Source of the DNA: Pseudomonadota bacterium
Lineage (GTDB): Bacteria > Pseudomonadota > Alphaproteobacteria > Rhizobiales > Devosiaceae
Length of the DNA stretch: 17,044 bases
NCBI GenBank assembly: GCA_023437755.1
Contig: JAEZFJ010000343.1
Span: 1-17,044 of the forward strand
Direction: 5' to 3'
This document shows, piece by piece, positions 1 to 5,634 of this stretch. A program made the translations under genes and the position numbers. Below the pieces are notes generated by a model. It saw nothing but the letters and a program-made list of their open reading frames with translations. It was not told the DNA's origin and made no database searches. Every line of letters starts with the position of its first letter. Within the stretch, counting starts at the first letter, position 1.

Positions 1-511
1 CTTCATCCTTCAGGCCGAACAGTGTGCTCGCCAGGGCCGCGAGGTCGAACATCTGTTCGTTGATCTCGTGAGATACGCCGGCCTGCGGGCTGGTGCCGAG
101 AACACAGAGTGCCCCCAGCCGATGGCCGGAATAGGTGATCGGAACGCCGGCGAAGAACCTGACATGCTCGCCACCGGTGACCAGGGGACTGTCGGCGAAG
201 CGCGGATCGGTCGTGGTGTCGGGAACAAACAGCACCTCGCCCGCCCGAGCACCCAGCGTGTGAGCTGCGAAGTTGGCGTCGCTGATGGTGTGGGCGCCGT
301 GGGTGCCCTGCAGTTGCTGGCCGGTGGAACCGACGAGGGCAATAAACCCGAGTTCGGCATGAAACAGCCGGGCGGCTGTGCGGCTCAGGCGATCGAAATC
401 CCCATCGGTTTCGGCGGTCGGCTGGGCCAATGCGGCCAGGGCGTTGAGCCGGCCCGTATCATCGACCACCCTGCGGATTGCCGCGGGCAGTGCCCCCCTG
501 AATTCCTGCAC
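1..511 (-). CDS. GAF-domain protein, N-terminal part (runs off the left edge)
   Basis: The frame is open from a GTG at 511 to the window edge, giving 170 visible residues and no stop. An in-frame TAA lies about 40 bases upstream of the GTG, so the start must be here. GGGAAG stands just before the GTG. Residues about 35-165 are a classic GAF fold: the segment FVPDTTTDPRF near 95-105, then VRFFAGVPI near 117-125, then a GALCVLGT strand near 133-140. GAF domains bind small ligands or serve as dimerising sensor modules; the ligand cannot be told. The output domain (kinase, GGDEF or other) lies outside the window. No signal peptide or membrane segment is visible, so it is probably cytoplasmic. A GGAAC-N17-CGTT promoter upstream puts it in the predicted EcfG regulon. 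The GTG start makes it easy to overlook. Confidence 0.8.
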   Translation of the reverse strand, partial: MQEFRGALPAAIRRVVDDTGRLNALAALAQPTAETDGDFDRLSRTAARLFHAELGFIALVGSTGQQLQGTHGAHTISDANFAAHTLGARAGEVLFVPDTTTDPRFADSPLVTGGEHVRFFAGVPITYSGHRLGALCVLGTSPQAGVSHEINEQMFDLAALASTLFGLKDE

Positions 512-568
512 TGTACTTCCCAAATGCTGCCCCGGTGCAGCATCGCCTTACGATCGCTGTCGCCCCCA

Positions 569-594
569 AACGCCGGGACCTGCCCGAGAGTTCC
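569..594 (-). promoter_or_regulatory. EcfG-type promoter of the GAF-domain gene
   Basis: Read on the minus strand, GGAAC (594-590) is followed by exactly 17 bases and CGTT (572-569). This is the consensus spacing of alphaproteobacterial general stress sigma factors. The expected transcript start near 562 leaves a leader of about 50 bases before the GTG at 511. The site lies in the gap between the lipid kinase stop and the GAF start, so it is not inside a coding region. Confidence 0.75.
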
Positions 595-611
595 TTCTCC
601 AGGCAAGAAAT

Positions 612-1511
612 TCAGCCACGCCGCGGCCGCAGCACCTTGAGGGCGTTTGGATGGATGGTGATGTGAACCGTCTTCTCCAGCGCAATCAGTTCCCCGTCGA
701 TCACCGCATGGTTGCCGCGCCGGCGCCGGGGAAAGCTCAAGGTGAGCTGGTCGACCTCGCGTTCTTCCACCAGCGGGCTCTGTCGCCAGCTTCCGGTGAA
801 GAGGTCCACCGCAAGCTTCAGCAGCGCCGAGGTGTTCATCGGAGCGGCCACGTAGACACCCAGCACCCCCTGGTCCAGCCGGTCGGCAAACAACTGGCCC
901 TCTCCGAGCGGATTGTTGGAGACGGAAATGCCGGCGACCTGCCGGTGTTCGGTGCTGTTGCCGGTATGCAGATCGGCCTCGAAGCGCGGGGGGCTGATCG
1001 CAGCGGCCGCGATGGCCCTGAGGCTCGCCAGGATCTTGCCGGTCCGACTGCGATAGGTCATGCCCTCACGAATCCGGACCAGCCGCGCGTGTATGCCGAC
1101 GCTGAACTGGTGCACGAAGGTGCGGCCGTTGGCGGTGGCTATGTCGGCAGTGCCGATTTCAGCCGCGGCCAGGGCAACCAGTGCCGCTTCGAGTTCCAGC
1201 GGTATCCTGAGGCTGCGCGCGAACAGGTTCATGGTGCCAGCCGGCAGCACACCGAGCGGCAGGCCGGCGGCATAGGCGATGCCGGCCGCCGAAGAGATGG
1301 TCCCGTCGCCACCGCCGGCGATCAGTGCCTCCACGCCCGGAGTGGCCGCCACCTCCCGAAGCGTCGCCTCGACGAGGCTGCCTTCCACCACGCGGCAGTC
1401 GAGATCATGGCCATGCTCGACGAAAACGGCGACTGCCCTTTGGCAAAGCTCATCGAGGTCGGTGGTTCTGAGGGTTCCGCCATCGCGGTTGAGTACGGCA
1501 ACGATATGCAA
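612..1511 (-). CDS. Diacylglycerol kinase-family lipid kinase (DAGK_cat, YegS/LCB5-like)
   Basis: This is a soluble ATP-dependent lipid kinase-like protein of 299 residues, the usual size for the family. It shows the nucleotide-binding motif GGGDGT at about 66-71, PAGTMN at 90-95 and a C-terminal DGE at 272-274 that fits the metal/catalytic region of YegS/DgkB-like enzymes. The true substrate (diacylglycerol, phosphatidylglycerol, a long-chain base) cannot be read from sequence. I chose the TTG at 1511 because GGAGG stands five bases before it and the protein then begins MHIVAVLNRDGG, a typical family N-terminus. A TTG at 1532, overlapping the TGA of the upstream kinase, would add seven residues and has a poorer ribosome site. 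It is the second gene of a tight two-gene unit with the CHASE3 histidine kinase, so a membrane-related response is plausible (inference). Confidence 0.85.
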   Translation of the reverse strand: MHIVAVLNRDGGTLRTTDLDELCQRAVAVFVEHGHDLDCRVVEGSLVEATLREVAATPGVEALIAGGGDGTISSAAGIAYAAGLPLGVLPAGTMNLFARSLRIPLELEAALVALAAAEIGTADIATANGRTFVHQFSVGIHARLVRIREGMTYRSRTGKILASLRAIAAAAISPPRFEADLHTGNSTEHRQVAGISVSNNPLGEGQLFADRLDQGVLGVYVAAPMNTSALLKLAVDLFTGSWRQSPLVEEREVDQLTLSFPRRRRGNHAVIDGELIALEKTVHITIHPNALKVLRPRRG

Positions 1512-1528
1512 TCGATCCTCCGCACCGC

Positions 1529-2914
1529 TCAACCCCGCGGTGGTGACTTGGCGAGTTCCGGCAGCGCGATGGTCACGGTAAGTCCCCCGCCAGGCGACGG
1601 CTCGAACTCGGGCCGGCCGCCGAACTGGGCAGCCAACTGCCGCACGATCACCGAACCGAGCCCGCTGTCCCGTTCTTCCTGATCAGGGGCAAACCCGACA
1701 CCGTCATCGGCGACCACCAGCGTCGGCACACCCGCCGCATCCAACGCGAAACGCACCACAATGGTGCCACCGCGGCCGTCGGGAAATGCATGCTTGAGCG
1801 CATTCATCACCAGTTCGCCGGCAAGGATGCCCAAGGTGGTCGCATCCCTCGCGCCGATCACCACGGGATCGATGCTCGCTACGATCCCGACGCCGCTTGC
1901 GGCGCTGGATGTGGTCTCGATGTCTTCGATCACCGCGCCCAGGAAATCGCTCGCCACCGCCGTTTCCAGATCGTCGCCGAGCCGGAGCCGCCGGTGCGCT
2001 GAGGCGATGGCGTGAACGCGCGAGCGCGCCGCCTCCAGCGCCTGCCGCACCTCGACGGAGGGTGTGCGCATCAACTGCAGCGCCAGGAGCGACGAAACTG
2101 TCGCCAGGGAATTGCCGATCCGGTGGCTGGTTTCCTGCAGCAGCGCCTCCACCCGCTCGCGCTCCCGCTCGGCATGGGCCCGCGCCTCTTCGAGATCCGC
2201 GGTGCGCTCTGCCACCCGTGCCTCCAGTTCCACATTGGCGGAGCGAAGACGATCCTCCCGGGTGGCGATCGCCCGCACTTCATCCCGTGCCCTGAGGAAG
2301 AACACGTAGCCCAGGACGACCGCACCGGCGAGCGCTGCCACCATGGCGGCAATCAGTCCGCGACGCGAATCGGCGATCTCGGCGTTGCGCGCCATCAGCT
2401 TCTGGTTCTCTTCGCGGATAAACTGCTCGAGCCCCAGGCTGACCTCGTCCATCAACCGGACGCCCATGCCGGTCCCGGCAAAGGCGCGCGCGGCATCGCG
2501 CTGGCCGCGCGCAACGAGTTCAACGCTGCGCTCCATTTCGGCAACCTTGTTGGCGATCTCGGCCGTTATCGCGACCACGCGCTGCCGCTGTTGGGCGTTC
2601 TGCTCGGTCGCTGCAGTCAAGGTGCGCAGCCGCATCTCGGCCGCAACGGAATCGGCGCGATAGGATTCCAGATAGGCCGGGTCACCGGTCAGCACATAGC
2701 CGCGCTGGCTGCTTTCCGCCTGTGCCAGGGCAGCGCTGAGTTCGCGCGCCGAGTTGCGGACATCATAGGTGCGCGTCATGTCGGCGATCTGGCCGTCGAT
2801 GCCGCGCATCAACACCAGCGCTGCCATCACTGCCAGGATGACAAGCGTAAGCGCCACCCCGATGGCAACCAGAGGCGCGAAGCGCCGCAGGGCGGCGAAC
2901 CGGTGCTCTCTCAT
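1529..2914 (-). CDS. CHASE3-domain membrane sensor histidine kinase (HisKA_2/HWE type)
   Basis: Order of parts in 461 residues: membrane helix about 13-36; CHASE3 sensor about 45-180 with the family signature ESSQRGYVLTGDPAYLESY near 67-85; second helix about 187-207; coiled coil about 215-260; H-box with ETSHRIGNSLATVSSLLALQ, phospho-histidine H264; HATPase domain with N-box around N371 (ELVMNALKHAF), G1 DDGVGF at 403-408 and a SGLG G2 box near 417-420. The H-box resembles HisKA_2, the class of kinases known to act on PhyR in several alphaproteobacteria. No receiver or transcription-factor partner is encoded with it, and it lies next to the GSR core, so PhyR or the adjacent single-domain receiver is a plausible target (inference). 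The ATG at 2914 has a weak ribosome site. The ORF ends in a TTGA that touches a possible start of the lipid kinase gene. Confidence 0.88.
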   Translation of the reverse strand: MREHRFAALRRFAPLVAIGVALTLVILAVMAALVLMRGIDGQIADMTRTYDVRNSARELSAALAQAESSQRGYVLTGDPAYLESYRADSVAAEMRLRTLTAATEQNAQQRQRVVAITAEIANKVAEMERSVELVARGQRDAARAFAGTGMGVRLMDEVSLGLEQFIREENQKLMARNAEIADSRRGLIAAMVAALAGAVVLGYVFFLRARDEVRAIATREDRLRSANVELEARVAERTADLEEARAHAERERERVEALLQETSHRIGNSLATVSSLLALQLMRTPSVEVRQALEAARSRVHAIASAHRRLRLGDDLETAVASDFLGAVIEDIETTSSAASGVGIVASIDPVVIGARDATTLGILAGELVMNALKHAFPDGRGGTIVVRFALDAAGVPTLVVADDGVGFAPDQEERDSGLGSVIVRQLAAQFGGRPEFEPSPGGGLTVTIALPELAKSPPRG

Positions 2915-3184
2915 GGTTCCAGCGTGGTTTGTGCCACGCTTCTTGTTCCTTGCTTCGAATCGGGAAGCTCGGCGGGCGACGTGGCAGTTTTGAGGCTTCC
3001 GCTCACCGTCACCGCAATTGGTCCAGCATGGCTACTCGAGGTGGCACAGGCGTGCCGGCTCTGCGTGATGCAACAGGGGCACAGACAAGTCAGCCTGTGC
3101 AGGTTTCGAGGGTGCCAGTGTCATAGTTGAATGACGGGCCTTTCCCCGGCCCGCAGGGTGAGCATCAACTTTGCGGAAACTCAT
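2915..3184. promoter_or_regulatory. Divergent intergenic region between the CHASE3 kinase and the pseudo-receiver
   Basis: These 270 bases must hold promoters for both flanking genes. No GGAAC-N16/17-CGTT match is present on either strand: a GTTCC at 2944-2948 lacks a partner at the right distance. Besides the repeat at 2921-2940, a 6-base inverted pair GCACAG (3079-3084) and CTGTGC (3095-3100) with a 10-base spacer is visible. I see no convincing sigma70 promoter and no gene. Confidence 0.35.
2921..2940. repeat. Inverted repeat just upstream of the CHASE3 kinase start
   Basis: AGCGTGG and CCACGCT form perfect 7-base arms around a 6-base spacer (TTTGTG), six bases upstream of the kinase ATG. 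It may be an operator or a small leader hairpin affecting translation. No T-run follows it on either strand, so it is not a standard terminator. Confidence 0.4.
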
Positions 3185-3547
3185 ATGTCCTCTGGCAAGA
3201 CCGCCCTCGTCGTCGAGGCCGAGTTCCTGATCGCACTCGACCTGCAGCGCATGCTGGAGGCACACGGCATTGCCGAAACCCTTCTGGCTCGCGATGCCGC
3301 GGAAGCCGAGGAACTCTCCGCCCGCTGGCCCGAGGTGGCCTTGGCTGTGGTCGAGTTTCGGCTCGACGACCAACAGGCGGTCGACCTCCTCTCCGCCTTG
3401 CAGCGAGACCAGGTGCCGACGGTGGCGATAACGTCCGACGTCGAACTGACGCACGGCATCGACGGTTTCGCCACCATCCCGGTGCTGAGCAAGCCTCTTT
3501 CGGAGGATCAGTTGGCCAGCGCTATCCATAGAATCGCCGGGGCCTAG
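3185..3547 (+). CDS. Single-domain response regulator with degenerate phospho-site (pseudo-receiver)
   Basis: This 120-residue protein is a lone receiver fold. Beta1 is TALVVEAEF (residues 6-14), the central strand is VALAVVEF (51-58), the switch residue is T83 in VAITSD, and the conserved lysine is K103 in LSKPLS. Aligned on PhyR's own receiver (IIEDEP, ILADIQLAD), the phospho-acceptor Asp is replaced by E57 and one of the acidic pocket residues by Ala. Phosphorylation by a histidine kinase is therefore unlikely, and the Glu may mimic the phosphorylated state. Single-domain receivers next to GSR loci are known modulators of PhyR kinases. I chose the ATG at 3185; an ATG at 3131 in the same frame would add 18 residues unlike a receiver start. 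The gene converges on ecfG and their stop codons share the four bases CTAG. Confidence 0.8.
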   Translation: MSSGKTALVVEAEFLIALDLQRMLEAHGIAETLLARDAAEAEELSARWPEVALAVVEFRLDDQQAVDLLSALQRDQVPTVAITSDVELTHGIDGFATIPVLSKPLSEDQLASAIHRIAGA

Positions 3548-4092
3548 AAGTTGTTGGTCGTCACCTGGGCGGACACGGCATCCGGACCGTAATCGGCCTC
3601 GCCATTGATCTTGAGCATGTCCTGCAGGCGGGTTCGGGCGCGGCTGACGCGACTCTTCATCGTGCCGACGGCGCAGTCGCAGATTTCTGCCGCTTCCTCA
3701 TAGGAGAAGCCCGAAGCGCCGATCAGGATCACCGCTTCGCGCTGGTCATCCGGCAGCTGCCCCAGAGCCTTCTTGAAGTCCTGCATGTCCATGGACCCAT
3801 ACTGGCTCGGATGAACCGACAGCCGCTCGGTGAAGGCGCCGTCGGTGTCCTGCACCTCGCGGCCGCGCTTGCGCATCTGGCTGTAGAACTCGTTGCGGAG
3901 AATGGTGAATAGCCAGGCCTTGATGTTAGTGCCCATCTCGAAGCTCGCCTGCTTCGCCCAGGCCTTCATCACCGTGTCCTGCACGAGGTCGTCAGCCTTG
4001 TCGTGCTTGCCGGTCAGCGAGACCGCAAAAGCGCGCAGGCTTGGCAGCGTGGCGAGCATCTCTCGCTTGAAGGACGTCGATTCGCTGTCCAC
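3544..4092 (-). CDS. ecfG: EcfG-family ECF sigma factor, general stress response
   Basis: This 182-residue sigma factor directs RNA polymerase to general stress promoters. Region sigma2 spans about 12-78 (DLVQDTVMKAW at 35-45, then NIKAWLFTILRNEFYSQMRKR). A linker follows, then sigma4 at about 104-158 with the helix-turn-helix FSYEEAAEICDCAVGTMKSR near 129-148. There is no C-terminal extension typical of SnoaL-type ECFs. The identification rests on the sequence and on direct adjacency to nepR and divergent phyR. It starts with GTG at 4092, three bases after the nepR stop, with GGAGAG as ribosome site, so the two are translationally linked. Free EcfG is limited by NepR. A one-mismatch EcfG promoter before nepR predicts autoregulation. 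Confidence 0.95.
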   Translation of the reverse strand: MDSESTSFKREMLATLPSLRAFAVSLTGKHDKADDLVQDTVMKAWAKQASFEMGTNIKAWLFTILRNEFYSQMRKRGREVQDTDGAFTERLSVHPSQYGSMDMQDFKKALGQLPDDQREAVILIGASGFSYEEAAEICDCAVGTMKSRVSRARTRLQDMLKINGEADYGPDAVSAQVTTNNF

Positions 4093-4095
4093 GAC

Positions 4096-4299
4096 TTACT
4101 CTCCATCCCGACCAGTTGAGTGTGAACGCTGCGCCTGTTCGGCAGAATCCAGTTTTTCGAGAAGGTCGAGCAGACGGTCGGGAACCCCTTCTTCCTGAAC
4201 AGCGCCATACAGCGCGCGCAGGCGGGCACCGATATCCGTGTTCGGGCCAAGGCCATCATCCACCCTCCCCGTCTGCGTCCGCATCCGTTGGGGGTTCAC
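4096..4299 (-). CDS. nepR: NepR anti-sigma factor
   Basis: This small soluble protein binds and blocks EcfG, and is itself bound by phosphorylated PhyR. The NepR core is plain: DIGARLRALYGAVQEEGVPD followed by RLLDLLEKLD, two amphipathic helices, with disordered charged tails on both sides. Start choice: the frame is open to an ATG at 4380, but that lies upstream of the predicted transcript start near 4358. I prefer the GTG at 4299 (67 residues) because AAGGA stands seven bases before it. An ATG at 4317 (73 residues) is the main alternative but has no ribosome site and adds codons unusual for this genome (AAA, CTA). It is the first gene of nepR-ecfG. Confidence 0.9.
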   Translation of the reverse strand: MNPQRMRTQTGRVDDGLGPNTDIGARLRALYGAVQEEGVPDRLLDLLEKLDSAEQAQRSHSTGRDGE

Positions 4300-4364
4300 T
4301 AGTTTGTCCTTCATCATGATAAGGTAGGAAATCCGGTGTGTTGTGAGCTCACATTGGGCCATAT

Positions 4365-4389
4365 AATGCGGCTCGGTCAAAAAAGTTCC
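4365..4389 (-). promoter_or_regulatory. Probable EcfG-type promoter of nepR-ecfG
   Basis: On the minus strand, GGAAC (4389-4385) is followed by 16 bases and CATT (4368-4365), one mismatch from the CGTT -10 consensus. The -35 lies in the left arm of the 25-bp palindrome shared with the phyR promoter. Transcription from here would start near 4358, downstream of the most distal possible nepR ATG. Confidence 0.55.
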
Positions 4390-4406
4390 GGGCTGCCCGG
4401 AACTTT
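4382..4406. repeat. 25-bp perfect palindrome holding two divergent -35 elements
   Basis: Arm AAAGTTCCGGGC (4382-4393) and its exact complement GCCCGGAACTTT (4395-4406) flank a single T at 4394. Each arm contains one GGAAC box, one facing phyR and one facing nepR. Predicted transcript starts on both sides lie outside the palindrome, so it should act as DNA rather than as an RNA hairpin, even though it resembles a bidirectional terminator. Confidence 0.8.
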
Positions 4407-4424
4407 CCTGCAGGTTTCATCGTT
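4399..4424 (+). promoter_or_regulatory. EcfG-type promoter of phyR
   Basis: GGAAC (4399-4403), 17 bases, then CGTT (4421-4424): a full consensus match. The expected start near 4431 gives a leader of about 44 bases before the phyR ATG at 4475. It predicts positive feedback of EcfG on its own anti-anti-sigma factor, as reported for other alphaproteobacteria. Confidence 0.85.
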
Positions 4425-4474
4425 TGGCGGTTTCGTGAGTTCACGAGCCTAAGCGTCACTGGGAGTCCTCTTTT

Positions 4475-5269
4475 ATGACCTTGTCTACGCGGATTGCTCC
4501 GCACTTGCCGTATCTGCGGCGGTTTTCGCGCGCCGTTACCGGGTCTCAGACGTCGGGCGATGCTTACGTCGCCGCCACATTGGAAGCTCTCATCGCCGAC
4601 ATTTCGCTGTTCCCCGAAGCGACCAGCGACCGGATTGCCCTCTACAAGCTGTTCTCCGCCCTGTTCTCGTCCTCGGCCGTGAAGGTGCCGGAGCCGAGCT
4701 CCACCTTCGCCTGGGAGAAGCGCGCCGCCGCCAACCTGGCGAACCTGCCTGCGCGCCCTCGACAGGCTTTCCTGCTGGTCGCCGTGGAAGGCTTCACCCA
4801 CGCCCAGGCGGCAGAAGTGCTGTCGGTGTCGGACGAGGAGTTCGCCTCGCTGCTGGACCAGGCCTCGATCGAGATTTCACGCCAGGTGGCAACCGAGATC
4901 ATGATCATCGAGGATGAACCGCTGATCGCCATGGACATCGAGCAGCTGGTGGAAAGCCTAGGCCATAAGGTGGTCAGCGTTGCCCGAACCCATCGCGAAG
5001 CCGTGCACCTGTTCAACCAGACCAATCCGCGCATGATCCTGGCCGACATCCAGCTGGCCGACGGCAGCTCGGGCATCGACGCGGTCAACGACATCCTCAA
5101 CACCCATTCGGTGCCGGTGATCTTCATCACCGCCTTCCCCGAGCGCCTGCTGACCGGCGAGCGTCCGGAGCCGACCTTCCTTGTCACCAAGCCGTTCAAC
5201 CCGGACATGGTGAAGGCGCTGATCAGCCAGGCACTGTTCTTCGACGAGGGGTCCCGCGCCGCGGCCTGA
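4475..5269 (+). CDS. phyR: PhyR, response regulator and anti-anti-sigma factor
   Basis: PhyR switches on the general stress response: when phosphorylated, its sigma-like domain exposes a surface that binds NepR and releases EcfG. The 264 residues match the family in length and order. The N-terminal sigma-like domain (about 5-138) has a sigma2-like part and a sigma4-like part (LPARPRQAFLLVAVEGFTHA at 91-110). The C-terminal receiver (about 142-255) has acidic residues in IIEDE (144-148), phospho-acceptor D191 in ILADIQLAD, switch residue T219 in FITAFPERLLTG, and K239 in LVTKPF. All key residues are intact. GGGAG stands nine bases before the ATG. It is divergent from nepR-ecfG, driven by a consensus EcfG promoter and closed by a strong terminator. 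Confidence 0.97.
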   Translation: MTLSTRIAPHLPYLRRFSRAVTGSQTSGDAYVAATLEALIADISLFPEATSDRIALYKLFSALFSSSAVKVPEPSSTFAWEKRAAANLANLPARPRQAFLLVAVEGFTHAQAAEVLSVSDEEFASLLDQASIEISRQVATEIMIIEDEPLIAMDIEQLVESLGHKVVSVARTHREAVHLFNQTNPRMILADIQLADGSSGIDAVNDILNTHSVPVIFITAFPERLLTGERPEPTFLVTKPFNPDMVKALISQALFFDEGSRAAA

Positions 5270-5294
5270 CGGTTCAAGATTCACCATTACGTCG

Positions 5295-5321
5295 AAAGGC
5301 CGGGTTGTTCCCGGCCTTTTT
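5295..5321 (+). terminator. Rho-independent terminator after phyR
   Basis: AAAGGCCGGG (5295-5304), loop TTGTT, then the perfect complement CCCGGCCTTT (5310-5319), running into TTTTT and more T-rich sequence. It begins 25 bases after the phyR stop and separates phyR from the DUF1328 unit. Confidence 0.9.
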
Positions 5322-5332
5322 CTTGTTGTGAA

Positions 5333-5358
5333 GGAACGTTCATCAGGAGCTGGTCGTT
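5333..5358 (+). promoter_or_regulatory. EcfG-type promoter of the DUF1328 gene
   Basis: GGAAC (5333-5337), 17 bases, then CGTT (5355-5358). It sits between the phyR terminator and the small gene, so the gene below has its own stress-controlled start. The predicted leader is about 28 bases. Confidence 0.85.
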
Positions 5359-5393
5359 TTCTTCCCAAATACTTCTGATTGCGGAGAGTTTTC

Positions 5394-5558
5394 ATGCTCT
5401 ACTATGCTCTGGTCTTCCTGGTGATCGCCCTGATTGCCGGTGTCCTTGGGTTCGGCGGCATTGCCGGCGCCTCGGCAGGCATCGCCCAGATCCTGTTCTT
5501 CCTGTTCGTTGCCTTCCTGGTGATCTCGCTGATTGTCGGCATGATCCGGCGCACCTGA
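5394..5558 (+). CDS. Small DUF1328 (YtjA-like) membrane protein
   Basis: This 54-residue protein is almost wholly hydrophobic. It has two membrane helices, about 3-22 and 31-50, separated by a Gly/Ala-rich turn (GFGGIAGASAG), and ends in a positive IRRT tail. Length and pattern match the DUF1328/YtjA family, whose molecular function is unknown; family members are often seen in general stress regulons of alphaproteobacteria. GGAGAG stands eight bases before the ATG. It is bracketed by the phyR terminator and its own consensus EcfG promoter on one side and a strong terminator on the other, so it forms a compact stress-induced single-gene unit. Confidence 0.88.
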   Translation: MLYYALVFLVIALIAGVLGFGGIAGASAGIAQILFFLFVAFLVISLIVGMIRRT

Positions 5559-5591
5559 GCGCCGTTGGCAGGAACCTGACCACCTAATCGC

Positions 5592-5618
5592 GGCTTCGCC
5601 CCCGGGGCGAAGCCTTTT
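5592..5618 (+). terminator. Rho-independent terminator after the DUF1328 gene
   Basis: GGCTTCGCCCC (5592-5602) pairs perfectly with GGGGCGAAGCC (5604-5614), in practice a 9-bp stem with a 5-base loop, followed by TTTTGTTT. The next gene starts only 17 bases after the T-run, leaving little room for another promoter. Confidence 0.85.
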
Positions 5619-5634
5619 GTTTCCGGGGCCTTGA

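Noticed and set aside
2924..2948. GTTCC at 2944-2948 as a minus-strand EcfG promoter for the CHASE3 kinase
   Set aside because: The expected -10 position reads CCAC, not CGTT, so there is no match to the two-box pattern.
3032..3529. Long minus-strand open frame opposite the pseudo-receiver gene
   Set aside because: It is antisense to a clear receiver domain, its translation has no recognisable fold, and long spurious frames are expected at this GC content.
4300..4380. nepR starting at the distal ATG at 4380
   Set aside because: That start overlaps the predicted -10 region, lies upstream of the predicted transcript start and adds residues unlike NepR proteins.
4382..4406. The GC-rich palindrome as a bidirectional terminator
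   Set aside because: It lies between divergent genes, upstream of both predicted transcript starts, so it would not be transcribed by either unit.
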